From the NCBI RefSeq assembly GCF_051390635.1, contig NZ_JBPODT010000001.1, positions 62,001-126,000 of the forward strand: DNA of 64,000 nt, written 5' to 3'. Shown piece by piece: positions 34,995-44,475 of this stretch; position 1 is the first letter of the stretch, and every line of letters begins with the position of its first letter. The DNA comes from Microbaculum sp051390635 (GTDB lineage Bacteria > Pseudomonadota > Alphaproteobacteria > Rhizobiales > Tepidamorphaceae). Below the pieces are notes generated by a model, which had not been told where the DNA came from, searched no databases, and saw nothing but the letters and a program-made list of their open reading frames with translations. A program made the translations under genes and the position numbers.

Positions 34995-35094
34995 CTGCAG
35001 AGGGCGCCCTGCGCGCGCACTGCCGTCGTTTGCCGTCCGTCCCCGCACGGCTCCCGATTGACATTCGCCGCGCCGGACGCTTTGTGTCGACGCC

Positions 35095-35523
35095 ATGGAT
35101 ACGCTCTTCCCCGCTCCCGGCGACAAGGCCGCACTCGAAGACGGCGACCGGCTGACGCCCCGGTTCGGCCCCGACGGCCTCGTCACCTGCGTCGCGACCG
35201 ACGCGGCGACCGGCGAGGTGCTGATGCTCGCCCACATGAACGCCGAAGCGCTGGCGAAATCCATCGAGACCGGCATCGCCCACTACTGGAGCCGTTCCCG
35301 CCGCGAGCTGTGGCGCAAGGGCGATACCAGCGGACAGGTGCAGACCATCGTCGAGATGCGGGTCGACTGCGACCAGGACGCCGTCTGGATCAGGGTGAGG
35401 GTCGGCGGCGACGGCAACAGCTGCCACACCGGCCGCCGCTCCTGCTTCTATCGCGGCGTGCCGCTTGGTGCGGATCCCGCCGAAGGCGTGGTTCTGCGCT
35501 TCGATCGGGCCGACGACGCCTAG
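35095..35523 (+). CDS. hisI: Phosphoribosyl-AMP cyclohydrolase
   Basis: Histidine synthesis step that opens the adenine ring of phosphoribosyl-AMP. About 142 residues, the single-domain form without HisE. Markers: GEVLMLAHMNAEAL, HYWSRSRRELWRKGDTSG, MRVDCDQDAVW and the zinc Cys pair in NSCHTGRRSCFY. No good Shine-Dalgarno before the ATG, but the start fits the family. Preceded by the repeat island and followed by the patatin gene after about 218 nt. Confidence 0.95.
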   Translation: MDTLFPAPGDKAALEDGDRLTPRFGPDGLVTCVATDAATGEVLMLAHMNAEALAKSIETGIAHYWSRSRRELWRKGDTSGQVQTIVEMRVDCDQDAVWIRVRVGGDGNSCHTGRRSCFYRGVPLGADPAEGVVLRFDRADDA

Positions 35524-35741
35524 AAATCGCCGGACCAGCCCGAGCAGGCCGGTTTCGCCCCCGAATCGGCGCATTTTGCTGCGTTCATGCCGCCGACGGG
35601 GCCAGCAATGCCATCTCCTTTGGCGTCAGTCTTGCGTGGCAGACCGGGAACCGAGCGCCGGTTGAAGTCAGCGTCCTTCTGGGGGACATCGTGTTCCAGG
35701 CTGTTACACGTCGGGTCAGAGTAGTACGTCGGGTGAAAACA

Positions 35742-36710
35742 ATGTCGACGGTCGACAAGCCGACGGAAGACGGACCGCGTCCGGCAAGGTCCGGCCGCCC
35801 GACGATCGGCATCGCCCTTGGCGGCGGCGCGGCGCGCGGCTGGTCGCATATCGGCGTGCTGCGCACCCTGGAGGCCGCCGGCTACGCGCCCGACATCATC
35901 GCCGGAACCTCGATCGGCGCCGTGGTCGGCGGCTGCTATGCCGCCGGCAGGCTCGATGGTCTCGAGGACTTCGCCCTCGGCCTCAACCGCCGGCGCATGT
36001 TCGGGCTGATGGACTTCAATCTCGGCGGTTCCGGCCTGATCACCGGTACCCGCCTGAGCGATCTGCTGGAAAAGCAGTTCGGCGACACCCGGACCGAGTC
36101 GCTGTCGCGAAAATTCTGCGCCATCGCCACCGAGCTCAACACCGGTCACGAGATCTGGCTGTCGCAGGGCAGCCTGGTCGATGCGATGCGGGCCTCCTAC
36201 GCCCTGCCCGGCGTATTCCGGCCGGTGAAACTCGCCAACCGCTGGCTGATCGACGGCGCGCTGGTCAATCCGGTCCCGGTTTCGGTCTGCCGCGCCATGG
36301 GCGCGCGGCTGGTGATCGCGGTCAACCTGCACGCCGACGTCTTCGGCCGCGGCACCATCCAGCCCTATTGGGACGAGGCCCAGGCCGAGAACGGAGCCGA
36401 GCCGATGGCGCCGCCGCCCCGGTCCGCCGGGCGCATGGTGCGGCGCCAGATGTTCGGCCATCGCGACGGCGCGCCGGGCATTTCCTCGGTCATGATCGAT
36501 GCCTTCAACATCACCCAGGACCGCATCGCCCGCGCCCGCCTCGGCGGCGATCCGCCCGACGTCACCATCGCCCCGCGCATGCGCAAGATCGGCCTGTTCG
36601 AGTTCCACCGCGCCCGCGAGGCGATCGCGGGCGGCATCGAGGCGACCGAACGCGCGCTCGAGGAGATCGCCGAAGCGGTCGAGACGCTCGGTCAGGCCGA
36701 AAGAGCCTGA
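35742..36710 (+). CDS. Patatin-like phospholipase (RssA type)
   Basis: About 322 residues. Oxyanion region LGGGAARGWSHIGVL, nucleophile elbow in AGTSIGAVVGG (GxSxG) and catalytic Asp in WLIDGALVNPVPV complete the Ser-Asp dyad. No signal peptide or membrane segments: likely cytoplasmic or peripheral. The ATG at 35742 (MSTVDK) is chosen just before the conserved domain; the frame is open well upstream but that stretch overlaps hisI in another phase and has no family similarity. Substrate lipid unknown. Confidence 0.88.
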   Translation: MSTVDKPTEDGPRPARSGRPTIGIALGGGAARGWSHIGVLRTLEAAGYAPDIIAGTSIGAVVGGCYAAGRLDGLEDFALGLNRRRMFGLMDFNLGGSGLITGTRLSDLLEKQFGDTRTESLSRKFCAIATELNTGHEIWLSQGSLVDAMRASYALPGVFRPVKLANRWLIDGALVNPVPVSVCRAMGARLVIAVNLHADVFGRGTIQPYWDEAQAENGAEPMAPPPRSAGRMVRRQMFGHRDGAPGISSVMIDAFNITQDRIARARLGGDPPDVTIAPRMRKIGLFEFHRAREAIAGGIEATERALEEIAEAVETLGQAERA

Positions 36711-36768
36711 CCGCCCCGTGGACTGCCGGGTGAGTCACGGGATGATCCACGGGTCGGGCGATGGGGCC

Positions 36769-37197
36769 TCAGGCGGTGATATATTCGCGCATGGCCATCG
36801 CTTCGGCTTCGGCCTCGGCGATACGGTGCTTCACCACGTCGCCGATCGAGATGACGCCGGCGAGCCGGCCGTCCTCGACAACCGGCAGATGGCGGAACTT
36901 GCCTTCGGTCATCCTGCGCATGACGTTCGCGACCAGATCGTCGGGCTCGCAGGTGACGACCGCCTTGGTCATATAGTCGCGCACCGGGCGCTCGAGCGCC
37001 GCCGATCCCTGGCGCGCGACGGCGCGCACGAAATCGCGCTCGGAGAAGATTCCGTCTATCCGGCTGCCGTCATGGCTGATGACGACGGCGCCGATCCCCT
37101 TCGTCTCCAGGAGATCGCATATGTCCGACACGCGGCTGTCCGGTCTGGCGGTGACGACATCGCGTCCCTTACGGGTAAGAATTACGGCTACGGTCAT
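36769..37197 (-). CDS. Two-CBS-domain protein
   Basis: About 142 residues: two CBS domains in tandem (about 8-60 and 72-130), with GIFSERDFVRAV and GVISIGDVVKHRI. CBS pairs bind adenine nucleotides or S-adenosyl compounds and sense energy state. AGGGAGG lies 7 nt before the ATG. Stand-alone CBS proteins like this are common in Alphaproteobacteria; the target is unknown. Confidence 0.9.
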   Translation of the reverse strand: MTVAVILTRKGRDVVTARPDSRVSDICDLLETKGIGAVVISHDGSRIDGIFSERDFVRAVARQGSAALERPVRDYMTKAVVTCEPDDLVANVMRRMTEGKFRHLPVVEDGRLAGVISIGDVVKHRIAEAEAEAMAMREYITA

Positions 37198-37319
37198 TCA
37201 CAATACCTCCCTGGAATCGGCTCTCCTTGGGTGGCTAGGTCGGCTATGATGCGCCCGACTCGGGAAAGGTGCAATCGTTCGCCCGAAAAACGTGTGATTC
37301 GCTCGGCGGCAATACCGTG

Positions 37320-38645
37320 ATGCTGGACGCCCTCTACAAACGACGCTTGGAAGCCGATCTGCGGACGTGGCGCGAACGCGGATGGGTCACCCAGGAGTCC
37401 GCCCAGTCGATCCTCGACACCGTGAAGGTGGACGGCGGCCCGCGCACGGCCATCGTCATCGGCTTTCTCGGCGCGATCCTGATCGCCTTCGCCGCGATCG
37501 CCTTCGTCGCCGCCAACTGGTCCGAGATCGCCCGCCCGCTGCGCCTCGCTATTCTCGTCGGCGGCATGGCGGTCTGCTACGGATCGGCGGTCCTGTTCGA
37601 CCGCGCCCGCCATCCCTGGTTCGCCGACGCCGCGATATTCGCCGGCGCCGCCCTGTTCGGCGCCGCGATCATGCTGGTCGCCCAGAGCTATCATATTTCC
37701 GGCGACTATCCCGATGCCCTGCTGATGTGGGGCGCCGGCGCCTTCTTCGCCGCCGTCCTCGGCCCCTCTCGCGCCGCCCTGCCGCTCGCCCTTGGCGTGC
37801 TCGGCCTGTGGAGCTGGTACGAGATGATCGAGTTCGACTGGACCGTCCACTGGCCCTTCCTGATCCCGCTGGCGCTGATGGCCGTCGTCGTCAGCGCGTG
37901 GAACTGGCGGCCGGGCATGCACCTCGTCGTGCTGGCGCTGATGGGCTGGATCGTCGTGGTGGTGTTCAAGCTTGCCGACACCGCGGACCTGGCCTTCGCC
38001 ACTTCGGTCGGCCTGTGCGCCGCCGCCGCGCTGGCGATGTTCGGAACCGGGCGTTTCACCGCGTCGCGCGCGGAGGGAACGAAGACCGGACGGTTGGGCT
38101 CGGTTCTGTCGACCTACGGCCTGTTCGCGTTCCTGGCGTCGCTGATAGTTCTGCAATTCGCCCTGCGCGACAGCCCGACACCCGAAATCGGCGACGAGGG
38201 CATGGCGCTGATCGCCGCGGCGGTCATCGCCGTGATCGGATCGCTGCTCCTCGCCGCGGCCGCCTCCGGCCTTCGCGCAATCGCGCTCGACGCCGCGATG
38301 CCGATCCTCGCCGCCGTCGGGGCGGCCGGCCTGACGCTCGCGGCGGCGAACAGCACGGAGTTCGCCAATTCGCTGACGCTGCAGGTGCTGCTCGGCATCC
38401 TGGTGATCGCCGCCAGCGTCTGGGCGGCCGCCTACGGGACGCGACACCACAGCCGTTCGGCGGCGACGTTCGGCCTGCTCGCCTTCGCCGGCGAGGTGCT
38501 CTACCTCTATTTCGTCACGTTCGGGACGCTTCTGGATACCGCGCTGTTCTTCCTGGTCGGCGGCCTCCTGCTGATCGGGCTCGCCGCCATCCTCGTGCGC
38601 CTTCAGCGACGCCTTAGCCCTCCGATTCAGGGAGAACCGGCATGA
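37320..38645 (+). CDS. DUF2157 multi-pass membrane protein
   Basis: About 441 residues. A soluble N-terminal helix region with LEADLRTWRERGWVTQESA, the DUF2157 start, is followed by many hydrophobic segments (roughly 12-14). ATG 37320 fits the family; the 17-codon extension to 37269 does not. The last codons overlap the next start by ATGA, so it is co-translated with the GDYXXLXY protein, a pairing seen in many bacteria. Function unknown. Confidence 0.83.
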   Translation: MLDALYKRRLEADLRTWRERGWVTQESAQSILDTVKVDGGPRTAIVIGFLGAILIAFAAIAFVAANWSEIARPLRLAILVGGMAVCYGSAVLFDRARHPWFADAAIFAGAALFGAAIMLVAQSYHISGDYPDALLMWGAGAFFAAVLGPSRAALPLALGVLGLWSWYEMIEFDWTVHWPFLIPLALMAVVVSAWNWRPGMHLVVLALMGWIVVVVFKLADTADLAFATSVGLCAAAALAMFGTGRFTASRAEGTKTGRLGSVLSTYGLFAFLASLIVLQFALRDSPTPEIGDEGMALIAAAVIAVIGSLLLAAAASGLRAIALDAAMPILAAVGAAGLTLAAANSTEFANSLTLQVLLGILVIAASVWAAAYGTRHHSRSAATFGLLAFAGEVLYLYFVTFGTLLDTALFFLVGGLLLIGLAAILVRLQRRLSPPIQGEPA

Positions 38646-39253
38646 CGGCCCCGTCCCGTAGCTGGAAGGGCGTGGCGCTGCGCCTGTTCGTCGTGCTGGT
38701 GCTTCAGACCGCCGCGCTCGGCTGGATGGTGATGAGCCGCGCCGACCTGCTGCGCACCGGCACCGAGGTGACGCTCAACGTGGTGCCTGTAGATCCGCGC
38801 GACCTGTTCCGCGGCGATTTCGTGTGGCTTCAATACGACATCACCACGCTGCGCCCCGGTGTGATCGGCGGGGATTCGGATTTCAGGGTCAACGATGCGA
38901 TCTGGGTCGTGCTGGATACCAGCCTCGCCGGCCCGGCGCGGCCGGCCGGCGTGTTCAAGCATCAGCCGCCGGCCCTGCCCGAGCGCACGGTGATCCGCGG
39001 CCGGGTCACGTCGGCCTACGAAGGCCCCCCGCCCGTCGACGATCCGGAGGGCTGCCCCACGCCCTGCCGCACGCTGCGCGTCGAATACGGCATTGAGCAG
39101 TATTTCGTGCCGGAAGGCGAAGGCCGCAATCTCGAGAACGTGCGAAACGATGGCCGCGTCACGGTGGTGGCCGCTGTCGATACCGACGGTCGCGCCGCGA
39201 TCAAGAAGCTGCTCGTCGACGGGATCGAGCGCTACCAGGAACCGTTGTTCTAG
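38642..39253 (+). CDS. GDYXXLXY-domain membrane-anchored protein
   Basis: About 203 residues. One N-terminal membrane helix (about 12-32), then an extracytoplasmic domain with the name-giving motif as FRGDFVWLQYDI. Start overlaps the DUF2157 stop (ATGA). The pair likely forms one membrane unit; no activity is known. Ends with a 4-nt overlap with the convergent rhomboid gene. Confidence 0.85.
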   Translation: MTAPSRSWKGVALRLFVVLVLQTAALGWMVMSRADLLRTGTEVTLNVVPVDPRDLFRGDFVWLQYDITTLRPGVIGGDSDFRVNDAIWVVLDTSLAGPARPAGVFKHQPPALPERTVIRGRVTSAYEGPPPVDDPEGCPTPCRTLRVEYGIEQYFVPEGEGRNLENVRNDGRVTVVAAVDTDGRAAIKKLLVDGIERYQEPLF

Positions 39254-40008
39254 TGCCCCTGCTCACCGCCGTCGGCGCCGGTTCCTCGTATCGACTTCGG
39301 CGGCCGCGCCGGATCGAAGATCCCGAACAGCAGCAGGCCGACCAGGAATCCCCCGATATGCGCCTGCCAGGCGATCGGCGCGTCCTGGCCGGGGATCATC
39401 GGCGTCGCCCCGAACGCGAGATTGACGGCGAACCAGATCACCACGAAGGCGAGCACGCGAATGTCGCGGAACGCCTCGACAAGCGGCTCGGCGGGCTGTT
39501 TCCAGCGCTCGTCGTTGTCGTCGGGATTGCCGAACAGCACGGGGCGCTGGAAGGCGAAGCGCACCGCCGCGCCCATCTGCCCCGAGATTGCCGCCGAAGC
39601 GCCGATCATCGGCACCGCCTCGCCCCAGTGGGTGGCCAGATGCAGCGCTGCGCCGGCGACGGCGGCGGCCCCCGACAGGACGAGGAAGCGGATCGTCCCG
39701 AAGCGACGAAGCACGGGCGTTCCGAACGCCACCATCCAGGCGACGTTGATGCCCAGATGCATCCAGCTGCCGTGCAGGAACGCATAGCTGACGAACGTCC
39801 AGGCATCGGCCGCGAGCCCGCCGGGCAATTGCCCGTAATACGCGAAAGCGGGGTCGTAGCGCGCCGGCAGGAACCCGAACGTGACCACGGTCCACACCCA
39901 CGAGTCCGGGCTCAGAAAAAGGGTCAGGCTGTGGATTACGGTAAGAACAACGCCGATCACGACGATGGCCGCAGGCAGGTTGAAGATCGGCTCGCGTCGA
40001 TTTTGCAC
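39250..40008 (-). CDS. Rhomboid-family intramembrane serine protease
   Basis: About 252 residues, six to seven membrane helices. Catalytic Ser in GASAAISGQMGA, catalytic His in QAHIGGFLVG, and the helper region HLGINVAWM. GTG start at 40008. Convergent with the GDYXXLXY gene. The cytosolic loop between the Ser helix and the His helix (with GNPDDNDERWKQP) is longer than in GlpG. Likely active. Confidence 0.9.
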   Translation of the reverse strand: MQNRREPIFNLPAAIVVIGVVLTVIHSLTLFLSPDSWVWTVVTFGFLPARYDPAFAYYGQLPGGLAADAWTFVSYAFLHGSWMHLGINVAWMVAFGTPVLRRFGTIRFLVLSGAAAVAGAALHLATHWGEAVPMIGASAAISGQMGAAVRFAFQRPVLFGNPDDNDERWKQPAEPLVEAFRDIRVLAFVVIWFAVNLAFGATPMIPGQDAPIAWQAHIGGFLVGLLLFGIFDPARPPKSIRGTGADGGEQGH

Positions 40009-40144
40009 CGCGTTTCAAACCCTTGCGTCGGAATGTGCCGGCGGGCAGGTCCGATTGGCACGCAACCTGCGATTCACCCTTTCGCTAAGCACCTGATTGG
40101 CAAGGCGGTGTCAACCGGGGACAGATCGGATCGGAGGGAGACGT

Positions 40145-40789
40145 ATGTGGAAGTCACCTGAGTTCCGTGGTGGTCGCCATGGAACAAGTATCAGACACGC
40201 TGCCAATCGCACCTTGTATCGTTATTGGGACGGCTTGCGAGGCGAGCGGCCGGCGCCGATGCGCCACGAGATCGAGCCCACGGAGATCGGCGCCATGCTG
40301 TCGGACACCTTCATCCTGGAGGTGACGGCGGACCGAGAATACGCCTACCGGCTCGCCGGCACCCGTGTCTGCGGCTATTTCGGCCATGAGCTCAAGGGCA
40401 CGGACTGGCTCGACGGCTGGTCGGACCACGCGCGCGAGGCGCTGTCGACGCTCATGCGCACCGTCGTTTCGGAAGGCACCGGCGCCCTTGTGGGCTTCAC
40501 CGGCCAGACCGAACGCGGTCACGCCTGTCCATTCGAAACGCTGGTGCTGCCACTCGTCAATCGCGGCGCCTCCTTCACCCGCATGATCGGCGCCACCATG
40601 CCGCTGGACCAGCCCTATTGGCTCGGCGCCTATCCGGTCGTGAACCTGGACCTGACCGCGCTGGACGTCCTGTGGCCGAACAATTCCAGCCACTTCCGTC
40701 CACCGCCGCGCAAGCCGGGCGCCGCCGGCGACTTCCCGCTGCTGCGCAAGGGCCATTTGGCGCTCTACGACGGCGGGCGAACGGACTGA
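40145..40789 (+). CDS. PAS-domain protein (PAS_5-like)
   Basis: About 214 residues, a single PAS-like domain across most of the length (FILEVTADREYAYRLAGTRVCGYFGHELKG). GGAGGGAG lies about 4 nt before the ATG. No output domain, as usual for this alphaproteobacterial family. Might sense a small ligand and act on a partner. It is a single gene. Confidence 0.8.
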   Translation: MWKSPEFRGGRHGTSIRHAANRTLYRYWDGLRGERPAPMRHEIEPTEIGAMLSDTFILEVTADREYAYRLAGTRVCGYFGHELKGTDWLDGWSDHAREALSTLMRTVVSEGTGALVGFTGQTERGHACPFETLVLPLVNRGASFTRMIGATMPLDQPYWLGAYPVVNLDLTALDVLWPNNSSHFRPPPRKPGAAGDFPLLRKGHLALYDGGRTD

Positions 40790-41097
40790 GACCGTCTCGT
40801 CGCCGGCGCCCGACACCGGGTGCCGGCGCCCCGCGTCTGCACGATTTCTGCTGAAAAAATCCGCGGTTCCTGACCGCCTGCGCTGCAATTCCTGCATCCG
40901 CGCCCGCCATAACGGGCGCATGGAACGCACGCACCGAACACCCTCCCGGCAACGCCTGTCCCCGCCCCCCTCGCTCTTGCGGGACGGCTGGTGGCTCGTC
41001 GCCGCGCCACCGCCGCCGCAACCGTCGCGCCCCGCCGCGATCGTCATCCCGTTCCCCGACCCGAACCGACCACCAGCCAAGACCGGGGAGATCGCCG
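40790..41097. other. Spacer upstream of the DUF4173 operon with a possible small ORF
   Basis: About 308 bases. A frame from ATG 40920 to 41111 (63 residues, Pro/Arg-rich) overlaps the start of the next gene by 14 nt. It has no good ribosome site, and its composition is that expected from GC-rich spacer, so I do not call it. No promoter or terminator is clear. Confidence 0.4.
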
Positions 41098-42615
41098 ATG
41101 ACCGGCCCTGATGCCGCAATCGCCGTAGCGCAAGGCACGAACGACCCGGTCCCGCGCGCCGCGATCGCAGCGCTCGCAATGGTCGCCGCCGCCGATTGGC
41201 TCCTCTATGGCGAACCGCAGCCGGGCATTTCGATCGTCCTGTTTTTCGTCGTCCTCGCCGTGGCGGTGGCATGGACGAATGCCGCGACCCTGTCCCCTCG
41301 CAACGGTCTCGTCGGGTCGACCACCCTCGCCCTCGCGCTGCTGCCGGGCGTCGAGAATTCCGGCCTGATCCAATTCGTGTTCGCCGCCTGCGGCACCGCC
41401 GTTTTCGCCCTGGCGGCCACGGATCGGTTCCACGGCGCGCCGGCCGAGCGCGCGACCCGACTTGCCGGCCTGATCCTGCTCGGTCCCCTTCGGCTGATCC
41501 CCGACGTGATCCGTTCGCGCGCGATCTGGCGGCGAAAACTCGTCGGCCGTCTTTCCGTGGGGCAGATGACGGCATCGATCCTTCCCGTAATCCTGTTCGC
41601 CGTTTTCGCGGCCCTGTTCGCCACGGCCAATCCGGTGTTCGACCGGTGGCTTGCCGCCGTCGACATATCCGCCCTCTTGTCAGGTCCGGACGCCGTCAGG
41701 CTCGTCTTCTGGTTTCTCGCCGCCTCCTTCGTCTGGCCGTTCATCCGCCTAGGGTTCGCACCGGAGCGCGAACACGTCGCTCGCCCCGCCGCCGCGCCCG
41801 CTCCCGTTCCCGGCCAGCTGCTCGGCGCATCGATCGTTTTGCGGTCCCTGCTGGCCTTCAATCTGCTGTTCGCGGTCCAGACCGCCCTGGATCTCGCCTA
41901 TCTGTGGGGCGATCTGGAGCTCCCGGACGGGATCACCCACGCGGATTACGCCCATCGCGGCGCCTATCCGTTGATCGTCGTCGCCCTACTTTCCGCCGCC
42001 TTCGTGCTGGTGGCCATGCGGCCCGGCGGCGATACCGACCGTGCCCCTGCGGTTCGGGCGCTGGTGCTCGTCTGGATCGGCCAGAACGTCCTGCTGGTCG
42101 TCTCCGCCGTCCTTCGGCTGGACCTCTACATCCAGACCTACTCCCTGACGATGCTGCGGGTCGCCGCCTTCATCTGGATGGGAGTGGTCGCCGCCGGACT
42201 GGTCCTGATCGTCGTCCGCATCCTGTTCGCCAGATCCAACGGCTGGCTCGTCGGGGCCAATGCACTCGTCCTGGCCATCACGCTGTATGCGGCCTGTTTC
42301 GTGAACTGGCCCTTCGTGATCGCGCGCTATAACGTGGACCACAGCTTCGAGATCGCGCACGAAGGTCCCTCGCTGGACGTCCGCTATCTCTACCGGCTCG
42401 GCCCTCAGACCATCCCCGTCCTCGAGGGGTTCGTCGCGCGGCTGGACGGCAAACCGTTCAAGAAACGCGAATTGGCCAAAACCTATGCAAGAAGACTGCG
42501 CGACGGCTTTGCGTATTCCAGAAACGGCTGGCGGCGCTGGACTCTGCGCGATCAGCGCCTGGCGGGCTACCTGGCTGGCGAACCGGATGGTAAAGCCGGG
42601 CGGAAAGACGACTGA
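41098..42615 (+). CDS. DUF4173 multi-pass membrane protein
   Basis: About 505 residues, around 10-12 membrane segments, then a C-terminal soluble part of about 80 residues (RLGPQTIPVLEGF, AKTYARRLRDGF). Family DUF4173 (formerly grouped with DUF4153). GGGGAG lies 7 nt before the ATG. The gene is 34 nt upstream of a response regulator and, through it, a histidine kinase. This fixed arrangement suggests the protein is the sensor or the regulated target. Function unknown. Confidence 0.85.
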   Translation: MTGPDAAIAVAQGTNDPVPRAAIAALAMVAAADWLLYGEPQPGISIVLFFVVLAVAVAWTNAATLSPRNGLVGSTTLALALLPGVENSGLIQFVFAACGTAVFALAATDRFHGAPAERATRLAGLILLGPLRLIPDVIRSRAIWRRKLVGRLSVGQMTASILPVILFAVFAALFATANPVFDRWLAAVDISALLSGPDAVRLVFWFLAASFVWPFIRLGFAPEREHVARPAAAPAPVPGQLLGASIVLRSLLAFNLLFAVQTALDLAYLWGDLELPDGITHADYAHRGAYPLIVVALLSAAFVLVAMRPGGDTDRAPAVRALVLVWIGQNVLLVVSAVLRLDLYIQTYSLTMLRVAAFIWMGVVAAGLVLIVVRILFARSNGWLVGANALVLAITLYAACFVNWPFVIARYNVDHSFEIAHEGPSLDVRYLYRLGPQTIPVLEGFVARLDGKPFKKRELAKTYARRLRDGFAYSRNGWRRWTLRDQRLAGYLAGEPDGKAGRKDD

Positions 42616-42649
42616 TAGTTCCCGGGCGTCCTGACGAGAGGCGAAAGCC

Positions 42650-43348
42650 GTGCACCGCATCCTGGTTGTCGACGACGATACGCATATCCGCGACGTCATC
42701 TGCTTCGCGCTGGACAAGGCCGGCTACGCGACATCCGTCGCAAGGGACGGGGTGGAGGCCCTGTCCCGGTTCTCCGCCGACCGGCCCAGTCTGATCGTTC
42801 TGGACGTCGGAATGCCTGAGATCGACGGGCTGGAGGTCTGCCGCCGGATCCGAAAGTCATCCGAGGTGCCGATCCTGTTCCTGTCGGCCCGGGACGACGA
42901 GGTGGACCGCGTCATCGGCCTGGAGATCGGTGGCGACGACTACGTTACCAAGCCCTTCAGCCCGCGCGAGCTCGTTGCCCGCGTCGGCGTCATTCTGAAG
43001 CGGACCGGCAAGCCCGAAGCCGCTCCGCATAACGACAGACCGCTGAAACATGGCGACATCGTTCTCGATCCGGCCCGTCACGAGGCGCGCCTGGACGGCA
43101 TCGCCATCCACCTGACCGGGCTCGAATTCGCGATCCTTCGGGCCTTCTTCTCGCGGCCGGGCATGATCTTCACCCGCGATCAGATCGTCGGCTCGGCCTA
43201 CGGTGACAACTTCCATATCTCCAGCCGCACGGTCGACAGCCACGTCCGCAACATCCGCGCGAAATTCGCGGACGCCGGCTGCAGGGCGGTCATCGAGACT
43301 GTCCACGGCGTCGGCTTTCGCCTCGCGTCCTGCACGGTGGATGCATGA
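42650..43348 (+). CDS. OmpR/PhoB-family response regulator
   Basis: About 232 residues. Receiver domain RILVVDDDTHIRDV with phosphorylation Asp in IVLDVGMPEIDG (D52) and the conserved K in DDYVTKPFSP; winged-helix DNA-binding domain at the C-terminus (RTVDSHVRNIRAKF, VHGVGFRL). GTG start. Gene order and overlap (ATGA) with the kinase make it the cognate partner. The closest-looking named pair is CreB/CreC, but the kinase differs. Confidence 0.92.
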   Translation: MHRILVVDDDTHIRDVICFALDKAGYATSVARDGVEALSRFSADRPSLIVLDVGMPEIDGLEVCRRIRKSSEVPILFLSARDDEVDRVIGLEIGGDDYVTKPFSPRELVARVGVILKRTGKPEAAPHNDRPLKHGDIVLDPARHEARLDGIAIHLTGLEFAILRAFFSRPGMIFTRDQIVGSAYGDNFHISSRTVDSHVRNIRAKFADAGCRAVIETVHGVGFRLASCTVDA

Positions 43349-44352
43349 CCCGCCGGTTTGTCTCCGACAAATGGCGCCCGAACCTGGGCATGATCGTCTT
43401 CGCCGTGCTGGCGGTCGTCGCCGCCCTGCCCTTCACGGCGGCGGTTCTTCTCGAGTTCGACGAAAACCGCTTTCAGGGCCGCTATGGCGCCGCTCCCGAG
43501 ATCCTCGGCGTCCTCGCCGTCGCGGCTGTCACGCTTCTCGTCGGGCTCGTCTTCCTGCGCACAACCACGCGACCCATCGCCGAGTTGCGCCGGCGCATGA
43601 GCGCCATCGGCAACGGCGACCGCGATGCGATCGCGCCGATGGCCCAGGCGGGCACCGTCGAGATCGCCGACCTCGCCGAAGGCGTGCTGACGATGGCCGA
43701 GAGCCTGTCGTCGCGATCCGACTACGTCTCGACGCTCGCCGCGCACGTCTCGCACGAGTTCAAGTCGCCGCTGACATCGATCCGCGGCGCCGTCGAACTC
43801 CTGAAGGATTCCGGCGCGACCATGAGCGAGGCCGAGCGCGCCAGGTTCCTCGACAACATCGAGGCCGATGCCGACCGGCTGACGGCCCTGGTCCGCCGCC
43901 TCCGGGAGTTCGCGATGGCGGAAACCCCCAGCGCCGGAGGCGTCGCCGCGCTCGAGGCCGTCATTCGCGCCATCCCCGACGCGACCCCCGACTTGCGCAT
44001 CGAGCGCCACCTCGATCCGGACCTGAAGATCCGCATGGGCCGGGAAAGCGCGCTAATCGTGTTCTCCCATCTGGTCGACAACGCCGCGCAGCACGGCGCG
44101 GCCGTCGTCACCATCACCGCAGCCAACGAGGACGGAACGGCGCGGATTGTCGTCGCCGACGATGGTGCGGGCATTTCCCCGCACAACCGCGACAAGCTGT
44201 TCGATGCCTTCTTCACGACCCGGCGCGATAGCGGCGGCACCGGCATGGGCCTGAACGTCGTGCAATCCATGCTGCGCGCGCACGGGGGAAGCATCCGCTT
44301 GCTGGAGGGCGAAGGCGGCGCGGCGTTCGAGATACGCCTGCCGGCGGGGTGA
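43345..44352 (+). CDS. Sensor histidine kinase with minimal periplasmic loop
   Basis: About 335 residues. Two membrane helices (about 14-36 and 51-71) separated by only some 15 residues, so there is no periplasmic sensory domain. HAMP-like linker, dimerisation/phosphoacceptor helix AAHVSHEFKSPLTSIRG (H137), N-box VDNAAQHG, G1 DDGAGIS and G2 GGTGMGL. Start overlaps the regulator stop (ATGA). A kinase of this shape usually senses through its membrane part or a partner membrane protein; the DUF4173 gene in the same operon is the obvious candidate. Confidence 0.92.
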   Translation: MTRRFVSDKWRPNLGMIVFAVLAVVAALPFTAAVLLEFDENRFQGRYGAAPEILGVLAVAAVTLLVGLVFLRTTTRPIAELRRRMSAIGNGDRDAIAPMAQAGTVEIADLAEGVLTMAESLSSRSDYVSTLAAHVSHEFKSPLTSIRGAVELLKDSGATMSEAERARFLDNIEADADRLTALVRRLREFAMAETPSAGGVAALEAVIRAIPDATPDLRIERHLDPDLKIRMGRESALIVFSHLVDNAAQHGAAVVTITAANEDGTARIVVADDGAGISPHNRDKLFDAFFTTRRDSGGTGMGLNVVQSMLRAHGGSIRLLEGEGGAAFEIRLPAG

Positions 44353-44475
44353 TGGCCGGCCCGCATCCGGCTTCCGCCACGCAATCAGCACAGGACATCG
44401 GCCCGGCGCCCGACTAGTCTACCGGCACAGGCTACGGCATGGGCTACGGGGCGGGCAGGCGGTTCGGGACGGCGA

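Larger units (their letters stand above)
34397..35094. repeat. Gene-free repeat island between folE and hisI
   Basis: About 700 bases with no gene. It is made of two kinds of unit in alternation: a roughly 118-bp direct repeat (34444-34561 and 34710-34827) and the 75-bp double palindrome (34579-34652 and 34922-34994). Apparent reading frames here are repeat shadows on both strands. Confidence 0.85.

Noticed and set aside
40920..41111. 63-codon Pro/Arg-rich ORF before DUF4173
   Set aside because: No ribosome site, overlaps the real start, composition like spacer.
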